Origin: Aphanomyces cochlioides
Lineage: Eukaryota; Oomycota; Saprolegniomycetes; Saprolegniales; Verrucalvaceae
Direction of reading: 5' to 3'
NCBI GenBank assembly: GCA_019828595.1
Contig: JAHQRK010000013.1
Coordinates: 589,501-653,500 of the forward strand
Length of the DNA: 64,000 nt
Under the pieces are notes generated by a model that was not told the DNA's origin, made no database searches, and saw only the letters and a program-made list of their open reading frames with translations. Below are positions 41,082-51,448 of the stretch, in pieces. The translations under genes and the position numbers were made by a program. Every line of letters begins with the position of its first letter. The stretch's first letter is position 1.

Positions 41082-41916
41082 ATGGCGGAGGACGCGACGA
41101 TCGAGAACGAAAAGAAGCATAAATCTGTGTACAGATTCAAGGCAGCCTCTGACATTGACCTTCTAAAGGAGGTCATGCTCATTCAGCCCTTTGCTGCGGC
41201 CTATGGCCAGACAAAGAGCCGCTGGGAAGAAATCTCGGACAATTTGTGTGCGATATACGGTAGCGTTTTGACAGGACAGGGATGCAGAAAACGTTTCGAC
41301 GATCTCATGGCAGCCTTCAAGGAGCAATCGACAGCATCCTTGAGGGCATCTGGAACAGATGAAGAGTATCTCGAGCGAGATCAACTCCTCCAAGATTTGT
41401 CGGACATGGTACAATCTGTCATTTCTTAGCTTGCTAACCTGTGCGTAGATAGATGTGATTTTACTAGAGAAAAAGACGAAAAAAGAGCTTAAAGATGATA
41501 AAGTTGACAAGCGTGAAACGGATGGACACGCTATTCGTGATGCTGCAATGTATGCGCTCAAGCGTAAAAGTATCGATGGTGAAAGCAATTCGACTCAAGA
41601 AAAGCCGGCCAAGCGCTCAACACCCCTCAGCACTACGTCCGCCAGTGCAATTGACGTTGTCACAACGATGATGGAAAAAGCAAAGTAAAGAAGAACGAAG
41701 AATTGGCTCTGCAATGAGAAGCCACAATCATTTCACAGCGGAAACTTGAGCTAGAAGAAGCTCGATTTCATCTTGACAAGTTTGAACGAGAAGAGCGGCT
41801 TGCCATTGAGAAACGAGAGCGTGAAGAGCGGTTTACTTTGGACAACATGGAGAGAGAGAGTCAAATTCGCTTGATGCATGAGGTTATTGCAATGCTTAAA
41901 ACAAAATATAAATAGT
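41082..41916 (+). pseudogene. Myb/SANT-like partner protein of Harbinger C
   Basis: Exon 1 41082-41408 (Myb/SANT-like: DIDLLKEVMLIQPFAAAYGQ, RWEEISDNLCAIYG, CRKRFDDLMAAFKEQ). A 40-nt GT-AG intron follows at 41409-41448, then exon 2 (IDVILLEKKTKKELKDDK, HAIRDAAMYALKRKS). A TAA ends the frame at 41688. In a neighbouring frame the usual charged C-terminal helix continues (KLELEEARFHLDKFEREERL, ESQIRLMHEVIAMLKTKYK) with one more TGA, so the 3' part is frameshifted. Convergent with the transposase. Confidence 0.7.
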
Positions 41917-42034
41917 ACTTGCGCAGTCTTAGTAATTACTATTTTCTTGAATTTTTAAAACATATAGATAATTGTAATGATAACCTAGAACGATAATATT
42001 ATTATAGTTATACTATAATAGTACTATCTATATT

Positions 42035-43128
42035 TTAATTTGCTCCCCGGTGCAAATAGTCGTCAACTCGAGGTGGACGCAAACCAAAATGAAGTGACAC
42101 TTGATTGCGTCCCTGCATGCAAGTGTGAACATTTGTGAGTAGCACAGCAACCGCATAACGAACTCCAACAGCTTGGCCCCATAGTTTCTGTCCGTCCTTG
42201 TAGTTCGTCAGGGCCCACAGCTTGTTCACGATACCAAAGCCCCATTCAACACTGACTCTGACAGCGCTCATCCGCTTGTTAAATTCCGCTTGGTCTTCAC
42301 TAAGGACAGCACCTTTGTAGCCAGAGACAACGACATTGTTCACCCCGTACGCGGGGTCACCGTAGATGACAAAGCGTTTGCCATTGACTTCGAGTTTTTC
42401 ATCCAAACGCTGAATTAGCGCGCTTCGGTGTAAAAGATACGAATCATGTCGTGAACCAGGTTCTGGTCCGTGCAAGTCCACAATGATGCCATCAGGTGCA
42501 GTCACTGCCTGAAATTTCAACGCATGCTTTCTCTAGCGAATTACATCGTGTAAGGAATTTAAATGGCAATTGATGTTACATTATGACCGTTGTACGCTGT
42601 CTTTTGAACTCCTTTGCCTGGTCTACAAATTCCCCGAACCGTGTCGTCGATGAAACCGACACAAGAATCGAGAGGGGCTCCTTGACTGTGAATTGAAGCC
42701 GCACACGACTCCATCCAGCTGCTGTCAAGTCGAGCATGGTCCCAAACGAGAAGATCTTTAAAACGGTCGTAAAAGTGGTGCATGACTGTGTTTGATATAG
42801 ACGACAAAGCTTCTCGGCTGCGGCCAAACATTTAAACCATCGTTCCAAGACGATGAGGCCAAGCAAGTCTACTGAGGAGAATGCAGAGAGCTTCTACAGC
42901 ATCAGCCCTATAACGACTCGTCGTTACGACTGGTTCGGGAATTTCGAGTAGCCGCACAAGTTGGAAGATGTCGTCCTTATTGAATCGAAAGTTGAAAATA
43001 CACGTTGAATTTGTCTTTGTCTTCAAATCAAACCTGCCACGGGGTATTGTTGTGGCTTTGGTGCACTTGGCTTCTTCGTCGAGTAGTAGCGCCACCACCG
43101 GTAGCACATCCATCAATTCTCCATCCAT
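42035..43128 (-). pseudogene. PIF/Harbinger transposase C, one nonsense codon and a 47-nt intron
   Basis: ATG at 43126-43128 (MDGELMDVLPVVALLLDEE). TAA at 42832-42834 interrupts the frame between WPHRLGTMV and MFGRSREALSSI. The second part holds GFIDDT (first Asp) and ends in YNGHN at a GT-AG intron (42533-42579). The last exon resumes with RKHALKFQAVTAPDG and carries YGDPAYG (second Asp) and SVEWGFG (Glu). The splice restores the family's conserved GHxRKHxLKFQ string, which supports the intron. One point mutation separates it from an intact gene. Confidence 0.85.
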
Positions 43129-43382
43129 GGCAAAAAAGTGAATGGTTCCAGTGGCAAAAACATGGTCACAGGAAAATTCATTATGAGAGTTTTCTGAAAA
43201 CTTCAAAAGGAAATTACTTGTAGCAAAATCTCTCTAATGGCTTAATAAGTATTAGAGATTGTCTCTTTTGTTTTGAGATAGTGTGGAATGATGCAGATAG
43301 CGCACAATGTGAGCATCATTTTACTGCATGAATACAAAGGTGGAAATAAGCTACCATGTTTGGCTTTGTAGTGACAGAGTTT

Positions 43383-43861
43383 CATTGAAGCACAGGGGTA
43401 TTGTCAAAGGAGTGAGTTTGGCCTTGTTCATGCACCGCCACTAAGTCAGGTAAAATTTCATGGCCATCGGCTTGGGGAGTTGACTCTTGTTGGTTGGTGT
43501 TGACGGCTGAAATACGCTGAGTGGTGTCGACCAGAGCTTGGGTTCGGATTTGGACAGATGATCCGAGGATGTTGTCGAGCTCATACTAACATTTGAGCTC
43601 TTTGGTGATTGCTGCCTTCAATGTTGGTGGATCTTCATCACTAACTCCAAATCCAAAAGCGCTCATTTTCTCCTTGATCGCTGTGTATTTTCTTTCGAGG
43701 TGTTCACACCGATTTTTTACCGATTTGGCGCCTTTTGTTACGACTGCCTTTGCAGCTGCTTCGTAGAAGGGAGTTTTATGACGTCTGTAGTCTTCAAAGT
43801 GATCTTCCCAGTATGAGATAAGGTCATGGGTCTCATTGTCACTCCATTTCTCCTTCGCCAT
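43383..43861 (-). CDS. Myb/SANT-like protein, left-arm copy
   Basis: 91 codons (43586-43861): KWSDNETHDLISYWEDHFED, KGAKSVKNRCEHLERKYTAI. This is a trihelix/SANT-type domain. After an in-frame TAG the frame continues (YELDNILGSSVQIRTQ, ending TPVLQ) to about 43383, so the stop may be a mutation. Identical to 50105-50583. It belongs to the duplicated arm, not to Harbinger C, and no transposase lies next to it. Confidence 0.55.
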
Positions 43862-44547
43862 GATTGTCTGGTCGATGAATGCCCTTCGTTGTCGCTATCA
43901 GCAAGGATAAAGACACCATCAGCCAACCAATCTTGTTCATCAAGTTTACTCTTTCTACCAATCGCTGGTTTTTAGCAAAGCCTCTTCCAAAAAGCATGAT
44001 TTTTTTATTTTTGGGCTTACTAAATTATTATTTAGTATGGCCTGACACCCATTACTACGCTTGATGTGATTGGCGGCTGGCTGCGCTAAAGGAACCGTGA
44101 GAAGCACTAATTTTGAAAAACTGGGCAGAATGTTGGCATCGTGAGGGTTTGTGCCACAACATCAATCAGCCTTTGACAAACGCATCGAATCATCCGAGCA
44201 TGAAGCAATTAGTCGCAAATCCGTTGGACTTGCTTCTCGATGCAGTTCAATCTCTCAAGACGTGCCAAATTTCGCAGGCTACATTCGTTAAGTCGACGAA
44301 TACTGCCCCGAATAGGATCTCAAGCCTCGATATGATCAATAGTTTAACTTGCACTGCTCTGAGAATTGACAATCAGCTATTGCTATTCACTTAATCCATT
44401 TCGAAATTTGGCTATTGCAGTACCGAACACGTAATGTTTCTTTATGAACCCATTCAATAAAGAGGTCAATATGACAGGAATCCAATTCCTTACAGAGTTA
44501 GACCAACACGATCTGTACAACACACTTCAAGCAGCCTGGGTTGACAT

Positions 44548-45369
44548 TTACACCACCGACGGCGCAACATCGGCCGACACATCCGTCGAGTTGTTGACTT
44601 CCACCACATCCACTTCAAAGGCAGCAGCACGGCTCGTCAAGTAAGGTTGGATAAAGTCCTTGGCGGTAGAAATGCGACTGTACACACCAGGCTTGTTGGC
44701 TTGCGCACAGCCAAGACCCCAGCTGACGACACCGACCAACTTTTCACTGCCGCTGCTTTCGACAGTCAAGGGTCCACCCGAGTCGCCTTGGCACGAGTCC
44801 TTGCCGGATTGGCCACCAGCGCACAACATAGTCGAGTCGACGTTGTAGGGAGACAACAATTGAGCACAACGGGTGTTGGTCAACGTGTTGATGCCAAGTT
44901 CGAGGAGCACGCTGGGCTCACTGCCGTCTTCTTGCGTCACACCCCAGCCACGCACAACGACGGGAGTGCTCGCAGCGACAGTGTCGAACGAGACGGTGAC
45001 AGGAGCCGTCTTGGCATTGCTGGCCAAGATGTAGATGGCAAAGTCGTTCGTGTTGGTGTTGCGGTTGTACTTGGGGTGGACAATTTGTTGCTTGACGGCA
45101 ATGGTTTCACCGTATTGGGTGCCACCGTTGTAGTGCGATCCAATGACAGCGTACTTGATGGCGTAGTTGGTTTCGATGGAACAGTGGGCGGCAGTCAAGA
45201 TGACGTTGGGGGCGATCAAACTACCACCGCAAGTGGTTTGGGCACCAGCACTGGTACGAAGACTGGCAACGTACAAGTGTTTGCCGACGGCAGCTTCTTT
45301 GCCACCGACGATTTCGAGTTGGCCGGCAGCGGTGGCGAGGAGAGCAGACAAGGCGAAGAGGATGTTCAT
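44548..45369 (-). CDS. Secreted trypsin-like serine protease, left-arm copy
   Basis: 273 residues: signal peptide 1-16, short propeptide, activation site IVGG (Ile20). The S1 catalytic triad is complete: His62 (TAAHC), Asp109 (TNDFAIY) and Ser197 ([10 protein letters not shown]). Asp191 at the base of the S1 pocket gives trypsin specificity (Arg/Lys). The core domain ends at FIQPYL, followed by a 29-residue acidic tail (FEVDVVEVNNSTDVS). The start at 45367-45369 was chosen because it opens the signal peptide and follows the Inr+FPR motif; the longer frame begins at a TTG. Encoded protein identical to 48597-49418. Confidence 0.93.
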   Translation of the reverse strand: MNILFALSALLATAAGQLEIVGGKEAAVGKHLYVASLRTSAGAQTTCGGSLIAPNVILTAAHCSIETNYAIKYAVIGSHYNGGTQYGETIAVKQQIVHPKYNRNTNTNDFAIYILASNAKTAPVTVSFDTVAASTPVVVRGWGVTQEDGSEPSVLLELGINTLTNTRCAQLLSPYNVDSTMLCAGGQSGKDSCQGDSGGPLTVESSGSEKLVGVVSWGLGCAQANKPGVYSRISTAKDFIQPYLTSRAAAFEVDVVEVNNSTDVSADVAPSVV

Positions 45370-45379
45370 GGTGCAGAGC

Positions 45380-45393
45380 AAATGAAAGAATGA
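45380..45393 (-). promoter_or_regulatory. Inr+FPR-like core promoter of the 44548-45369 gene
   Basis: TCATTCTTTCATTT on minus, Inr (TCATTC) plus FPR-like CATTT with one extra spacer base, 11-24 nt before the ATG. The same string precedes the trypsin genes at 48597, 60714 and 62555. Confidence 0.55.
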
Positions 45394-46446
45394 GATCGCT
45401 CCCAAGATTATCAAAGGGCTTTTCCTTCTGATGTTGATAAATATTATCAGACCGTGCGATTCGCTTAGGTTCTCATCTGAAGTGGTGGTGGTTCCGAGGA
45501 TACTGATTTTGTGGGACAATTGGCTGCAAACTCAGCACTGTACACGAGGTTTGCCATAGTTGGGGGGGGGGGTTGCGCACTTGTTCCAAGACGAAAGACC
45601 TCATGAAATGAGGAGAACATATCGTAAGATGTTGACCTGTGTCCTGTCGGTACAGTTCTTTTAAAGGTTGCTAGTGACCCCAAAGTTCTTATAGTGACGA
45701 TGATTTTGCGTCACATATGAATAAAAGTACGGTACAACCGGCTGCACCCAGACACGAGAACCAGATTATGATGCAAAGAATATCAACGATGCCGCTTGGT
45801 CACGAGTGGATTGAATAGAATACGTTTCAAACTTATATGGAGAAAGTAAAGGAAGTCAGATTGCTGGCTTTGCGCAAAATTATGCGAGCGTCGGTGTTGC
45901 CTGTCTTGTCGGACACCCATTCGATGCATTCAACGAATTCCAACGCCTTCGGAAATACTTTGTCAGGCTCTGGCTGAATGAACGAAGATCCAGTCCAATA
46001 CCAGAGTCGAATCGATCGATACCAGCGAAATCAGATCAATTAATGTTGTCTTACCAGAATCGACTGACAATCGACTAGCCAATGATTTATCAGTATTTTC
46101 CATATTTTGACCAATCAAATCACCTTAATTTAGTAATTAAGCGCACTTTGGTTGACAACGATTCTTAGTGTGATTCCAACTATGATGTTCGATCATAAGC
46201 GGTTGACCGCATATATATCATGAGTTATCGCACTCAAAATATCATGCAAAGTATACCCCGTTGCAATCTCATGAACACAGAGTATTCATGTTAATGATAT
46301 CTGTGCATGTATGTCAATGTCGGTGCAACAAACATGAACGCAGGATGGAAGACTTAGGGGGAGCATAAATCCGGTTTCCACCGTCGCTTGACGCGAGAGC
46401 AATGCCTAGCATTGAAAGATGCAAGTGTAAAGTGGATGCGCACATA

Positions 46447-47207
46447 CTGTAAAACCTCTAACAGTGACCCGGGGCAACAAAGCTAGTGGCCTCCCCAAGG
46501 GGGGTCACAAATAGAAAAACCCTTTTGAATTAATATTGCCGTATATGAGTGAATATAGAGTTTCTTAGGTATTCGATTTTCAAAGAAATTTGACGTTAAC
46601 GCTACTGTACATAATCAAGACGAAGTCTAGGCCCATATCTATCGAAACCAAACGTGATGTCCTGTTGCATGCCATGTAATTTGGTGCTCTACCTAAGACA
46701 GCACTGGTGTGCTTAGCCGGGTTGTCGAATGTCAGGTTTTAAGCTCTTAAATGGTGTAGACGAGGAGGACAAAAGGATATTTGTTGCCTCCCCATGCAAC
46801 CTCAATAATAAGCCGCGTAATTCGAAAAGACGATATAACGTTATCGTTCCTGCAGCAAAGAAGTTCGGTGTTGATCCAGCAAATGCTTGTCGATGGAAAC
46901 AAAAGCACGAAGGATTAAAGAAATCAAACGACACCGCAAGGGCTACATGATGAGATCGCTTCCTCATGAAAATTGAATAGAAACAGTGGGTTTTGATGAA
47001 GCGATCGATATGGATGTGATAAAGGACTTTGATGATGAGTTTGATGCCCTTGCACTTGACTATGATGACAAATGAACATGAATCCCTCGATGTTTTGATT
47101 GCTCTGATAGGAGAGTTGCACTTTAGTCTTGAACATATAAAATTATACGGGAAAGTGGGATCCGAGGCTACTATTAGAGGGGGGGGGTCTTAAAAGAGGT
47201 TTTACAG
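46447..47207. mobile_element. Small TA-flanked element, 761 bp, pogo-like remnant
   Basis: The ends ctgtaaaacctct are inverted at the right and flanked by TA (46445-46446 and 47208-47209). One ORF inside resembles the N-terminal helix-turn-helix of pogo/Tigger transposases. G-rich runs lie inside both ends. Confidence 0.75.
46729..46950 (+). pseudogene. HTH fragment inside the 761-bp element
   Basis: 73 codons. KRRYNVIVPAAKKFGVDPAN followed by ACRWKQKHEGLKK resembles a CENP-B/psq-type helix-turn-helix. The catalytic domain is absent. Confidence 0.4.
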
Positions 47208-48572
47208 TATTCCAATGCTGGGTGTATGGACAATGAACACCATATTTCTGATCCCCGATTCACAGAGTTCCATCCACCAGTCTTTCCACGCTCTTAATTA
47301 AATACTACGATTCATTATTGTTGCACCCCGGCGTTTTGGTTTCGGGGTGCCATGGAGTGGGCTTTATATTATCAGACACCCAGATTGCATGGGTTACAAG
47401 AATACACTTCACCCAGGCAGCATCGTTTCATTGGGGACTGGCTCAGGGCTGGTCAAAGCAAAACCAAACTACGACCAAACTTTCTATGTTATCCACACTT
47501 CAATGGATTCTTGTGGGAGTCACTAACAATGGAGGTGGAAGCTCCCGCCGGGAAACCTTCCGACCACAGAAAGTCGAGTCGGATCACATATCCAGCAAAA
47601 TATGGTTTCAACTAACACTTGTTCAGCTGCGGAGCAAAATTTCACCACAACTATTGTCCTTTTCAGCGAAATGTGGACTTGGCAGGTCATTGGCCAAATC
47701 GCATATTAATCGACTAAGCTGAATTTAATATGAAATATTGTATAGTATACAAAGTTAAGTAAGACGCCGCGTGTATCTTCCGCGAGTCAGCGTCTATCAT
47801 GGCCTCTCCCCGTGGCCTTTCCCCACTCAAGTCTCAAAATTTAGGTGATTTGATTGGTCAAAATATGGAAAATACTGATAAATCATTGGCTAGTCGATTG
47901 TCAGTCGATTCTGGTAAGACAACATTAATTGATCTGATTTCGCTGGTATCGATCGATTCGACTCTGGTATTGGACTGGATCTTCGTTCATTCAGCCAGAG
48001 CCTGACAAAGTATTTCCGAAGGCGTTGGAATTCGTTGAATGCATCGAATGGGTGTCCGACAAGACAGGCAACACCGACGCTCGCATAATTTTGCGCAAAG
48101 CCAGCAATCTGACTTCCTTTACTTTCTCCATATAAGTTTGAAACGTATTCTATTCAATCCACTCGTGACCAAGCGGCATCGTTGATATTCTTTGCATCAT
48201 AATCTGGTTCTCGTGTCTGGGTGCAGCCGGTTGTACCGTACTTTTATTCATATGTGACGCAAAATCATCGTCACTATAAGAACTTTGGGGTCACTAGCAA
48301 CCTTTAAAAGAACTGTACCGACAGGACACAGGTCAACATCTTACGATATGTTCTCCTCATTTCATGAGGTCTTTCGTCTTGGAACAAGTGCGCAACCCCC
48401 CCCCAACTATGGCAAACCTCGTGTACAGTGCTGAGTTTGCAGCCAATTGTCCCACAAAATCAGTATCCTCGGAACCACCACCACTTCAGATGAGAACCTA
48501 AGCGAATCGCACGGTCTGATAATATTTATCAACATCAGAAGGAAAAGCCCTTTGATAATCTTGGGAGCGATC

Positions 48573-48586
48573 TCATTCTTTCATTT
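48573..48586 (+). promoter_or_regulatory. Inr+FPR-like core promoter
   Basis: TCATTCTTTCATTT, ending 10 nt before the ATG at 48597; identical in the left arm. Confidence 0.55.
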
Positions 48587-48596
48587 GCTCTGCACC

Positions 48597-49418
48597 ATGA
48601 ACATCCTCTTCGCCTTGTCTGCTCTCCTCGCCACCGCTGCCGGCCAACTCGAAATCGTCGGTGGCAAAGAAGCTGCCGTCGGCAAACACTTGTACGTTGC
48701 CAGTCTTCGTACCAGTGCTGGTGCCCAAACCACTTGCGGTGGTAGTTTGATCGCCCCCAACGTCATCTTGACTGCCGCCCACTGTTCCATCGAAACCAAC
48801 TACGCCATCAAGTACGCTGTCATTGGATCGCACTACAACGGTGGCACCCAATACGGTGAAACCATTGCCGTCAAGCAACAAATTGTCCACCCCAAGTACA
48901 ACCGCAACACCAACACGAACGACTTTGCCATCTACATCTTGGCCAGCAATGCCAAGACGGCTCCTGTCACCGTCTCGTTCGACACTGTCGCTGCGAGCAC
49001 TCCCGTCGTTGTGCGTGGCTGGGGTGTGACGCAAGAAGACGGCAGTGAGCCCAGCGTGCTCCTCGAACTTGGCATCAACACGTTGACCAACACCCGTTGT
49101 GCTCAATTGTTGTCTCCCTACAACGTCGACTCGACTATGTTGTGCGCTGGTGGCCAATCCGGCAAGGACTCGTGCCAAGGCGACTCGGGTGGACCCTTGA
49201 CTGTCGAAAGCAGCGGCAGTGAAAAGTTGGTCGGTGTCGTCAGCTGGGGTCTTGGCTGTGCGCAAGCCAACAAGCCTGGTGTGTACAGTCGCATTTCTAC
49301 CGCCAAGGACTTTATCCAACCTTACTTGACGAGCCGTGCTGCTGCCTTTGAAGTGGATGTGGTGGAAGTCAACAACTCGACGGATGTGTCGGCCGATGTT
49401 GCGCCGTCGGTGGTGTAA
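48597..49418 (+). CDS. Secreted trypsin-like serine protease, right-arm copy
   Basis: Identical protein to 44548-45369: signal peptide, IVGG activation end, His62/Asp109/Ser197, Asp191 in the specificity pocket, six-plus Cys of the S1 fold and the acidic C-terminal tail. It is divergent from the left copy, with the starts 3.2 kb apart and each gene carrying its own duplicated promoter. Complete identity means recent duplication, gene conversion, or an assembly artefact. Confidence 0.93.
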   Translation: MNILFALSALLATAAGQLEIVGGKEAAVGKHLYVASLRTSAGAQTTCGGSLIAPNVILTAAHCSIETNYAIKYAVIGSHYNGGTQYGETIAVKQQIVHPKYNRNTNTNDFAIYILASNAKTAPVTVSFDTVAASTPVVVRGWGVTQEDGSEPSVLLELGINTLTNTRCAQLLSPYNVDSTMLCAGGQSGKDSCQGDSGGPLTVESSGSEKLVGVVSWGLGCAQANKPGVYSRISTAKDFIQPYLTSRAAAFEVDVVEVNNSTDVSADVAPSVV

Positions 49419-50104
49419 ATGTCAACCCAGGCTGCTTGAAGTGTGTTGTACAGATCGTGTTGGTCTAACTCTGTAAGGAATTGGATTCCTGTCATATTGA
49501 CCTCTTTATTGAATGGGTTCATAAAGAAACATTACGTGTTCGGTACTGCAATAGCCAAATTTCGAAATGGATTAAGTGAATAGCAATAGCTGATTGTCAA
49601 TTCTCAGAGCAGTGCAAGTTAAACTATTGATCATATCGAGGCTTGAGATCCTATTCGGGGCAGTATTCGTCGACTTAACGAATGTAGCCTGCGAAATTTG
49701 GCACGTCTTGAGAGATTGAACTGCATCGAGAAGCAAGTCCAACGGATTTGCGACTAATTGCTTCATGCTCGGATGATTCGATGCGTTTGTCAAAGGCTGA
49801 TTGATGTTGTGGCACAAACCCTCACGATGCCAACATTCTGCCCAGTTTTTCAAAATTAGTGCTTCTCACGGTTCCTTTAGCGCAGCCAGCCGCCAATCAC
49901 ATCAAGCGTAGTAATGGGTGTCAGGCCATACTAAATAATAATTTAGTAAGCCCAAAAATAAAAAAATCATGCTTTTTGGAAGAGGCTTTGCTAAAAACCA
50001 GCGATTGGTAGAAAGAGTAAACTTGATGAACAAGATTGGTTGGCTGATGGTGTCTTTATCCTTGCTGATAGCGACAACGAAGGGCATTCATCGACCAGAC
50101 AATC

Positions 50105-50583
50105 ATGGCGAAGGAGAAATGGAGTGACAATGAGACCCATGACCTTATCTCATACTGGGAAGATCACTTTGAAGACTACAGACGTCATAAAACTCCCTTC
50201 TACGAAGCAGCTGCAAAGGCAGTCGTAACAAAAGGCGCCAAATCGGTAAAAAATCGGTGTGAACACCTCGAAAGAAAATACACAGCGATCAAGGAGAAAA
50301 TGAGCGCTTTTGGATTTGGAGTTAGTGATGAAGATCCACCAACATTGAAGGCAGCAATCACCAAAGAGCTCAAATGTTAGTATGAGCTCGACAACATCCT
50401 CGGATCATCTGTCCAAATCCGAACCCAAGCTCTGGTCGACACCACTCAGCGTATTTCAGCCGTCAACACCAACCAACAAGAGTCAACTCCCCAAGCCGAT
50501 GGCCATGAAATTTTACCTGACTTAGTGGCGGTGCATGAACAAGGCCAAACTCACTCCTTTGACAATACCCCTGTGCTTCAATG
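50105..50583 (+). CDS. Myb/SANT-like protein, right-arm copy
   Basis: Same as 43383-43861. 91 codons to a TAG at 50378-50380, then the same frame stays open to the TGA near 50583 (YELDNILGSS, PQADGHEILPDLVAV). The TAG is shared by both arms, so it predates the duplication. Function unknown; a DNA-binding protein, possibly a stranded transposon accessory gene. Confidence 0.55.
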
Positions 50584-51072
50584 AAACTCTGTCACTACAA
50601 AGCCAAACATGGTAGCTTATTTCCACCTTTGTATTCATGCAGTAAAATGATGCTCACATTGTGCGCTATCTGCATCATTCCACACTATCTCAAAACAAAA
50701 GAGACAATCTCTAATACTTATTAAGCCATTGGTAGTCTTGGGAAAAGAACAGTGTGGGCAAAATAGAGTCGACGCAGCATCTGCTGCAGCCTGATTAAGT
50801 TGGGCATGCGTCGATATCATTCGAACGGGTGTGATTTATGGTGTGATTCGGCACCTGATTGGCCAGTTTTACCACACCCAGGATCACACTTCCAGTGTGA
50901 TTTGCATCACAATAAAATCCCAAAATATTCCACTGAAAACTAATTTTATCCAATCAATTTTTATAAAATCGAATTATCTCAGATATGATTGGCTCCATCT
51001 CCAGAAATACAACTTCGGTGTGATTTTGTAGATAACACGAAGATGCAACAAACAGCAATTTTTGCTGCACCA

Positions 51073-51345
51073 ACTGACGTTTTTCTCGGTGTGGCTTCAG
51101 GTAGCCTCAATAGTCCTCAAGTTGAGACGGAACGAAACGACGATGACTCAAACTTGCTTTGCGCAGCAATGGCACGCCAACTCGGGCGGCTACAACACAC
51201 CAAGCTCGACCAACTCGTTCACCACTGACGTTTTTCTCGGTGTGGCTTCAGGTAGCCTCAACAACCGACAAGTTGAAACGGAACAAAACGACCAAGGCCC
51301 AAACTTGTATCATGCAGCAATGGCACACCAACTGCCGGTAAGGCG
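51073..51345 (+). repeat. Tandem repeat, about 153-bp unit (left cluster)
   Basis: ctgacgtttttctcggtgtg starts both units (about 51074 and 51227), each followed by gcttcaggtagcctcaa, caagttgaaacggaac-like and gcagcaatggcacgccaac segments. The same unit type occurs inverted at 53580-53960. Confidence 0.75.
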
Positions 51346-51448
51346 GTTTGGTTACATGGCACCATGCGCGGGGTTTCTTTATCCGTAATATCCGCATGAT
51401 TGTATTTGAGTCATCACTTTTTCTTTTGGAAGCACGTGCAAGTGACTA

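Larger units (their letters stand above)
40939..43235. mobile_element. PIF/Harbinger element C, 2297 bp, TSD AAT
   Basis: The ends agagagattttgct are inverted at the right and flanked by aat at 40936-40938 and 43236-43238. The inverted arm at about 50728 shows the uninterrupted target (ctaccaatggctt) with one aat. Two convergent genes lie inside: a Myb-like protein (plus) and a transposase (minus). Confidence 0.92.
39055..46125. repeat. Left arm of inverted duplication 3 (partner 47843-51055), with two later insertions
   Basis: Matches the reverse complement of 47843-51055 in three blocks: 39055-39321, 40889-40938 and 43236-46125. The gaps correspond exactly to Merlin element 2 and Harbinger element C plus their TSDs. 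The block 43236-46125 appears identical to 47843-50730 except for a G11/C9 homopolymer; the outermost about 300 bp are slightly diverged. Confidence 0.9.
46126..47842. other. Unique spacer of inverted duplication 3
   Basis: 1.7 kb between the arms, not duplicated. Apart from the 761-bp TIR element at 46447-47207 no gene was recognised. Confidence 0.6.
47843..51055. repeat. Right arm of inverted duplication 3 (uninterrupted)
   Basis: Reverse complement of the left arm without the two transposons. It therefore records the pre-insertion sites of Merlin element 2 (near 50775) and Harbinger element C (near 50728). Spans the trypsin gene, its promoter, the Myb/SANT ORF and flanks. 49419-50104 within it holds no other gene. 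Confidence 0.9.

Noticed and set aside
44647..45393. 248-codon ORF antisense to the trypsin gene (also at 48573-49319, 46-60 kb equivalents)
   Set aside because: Mirror frame of a GC-biased conserved gene; no domain, and it appears wherever the protease occurs.
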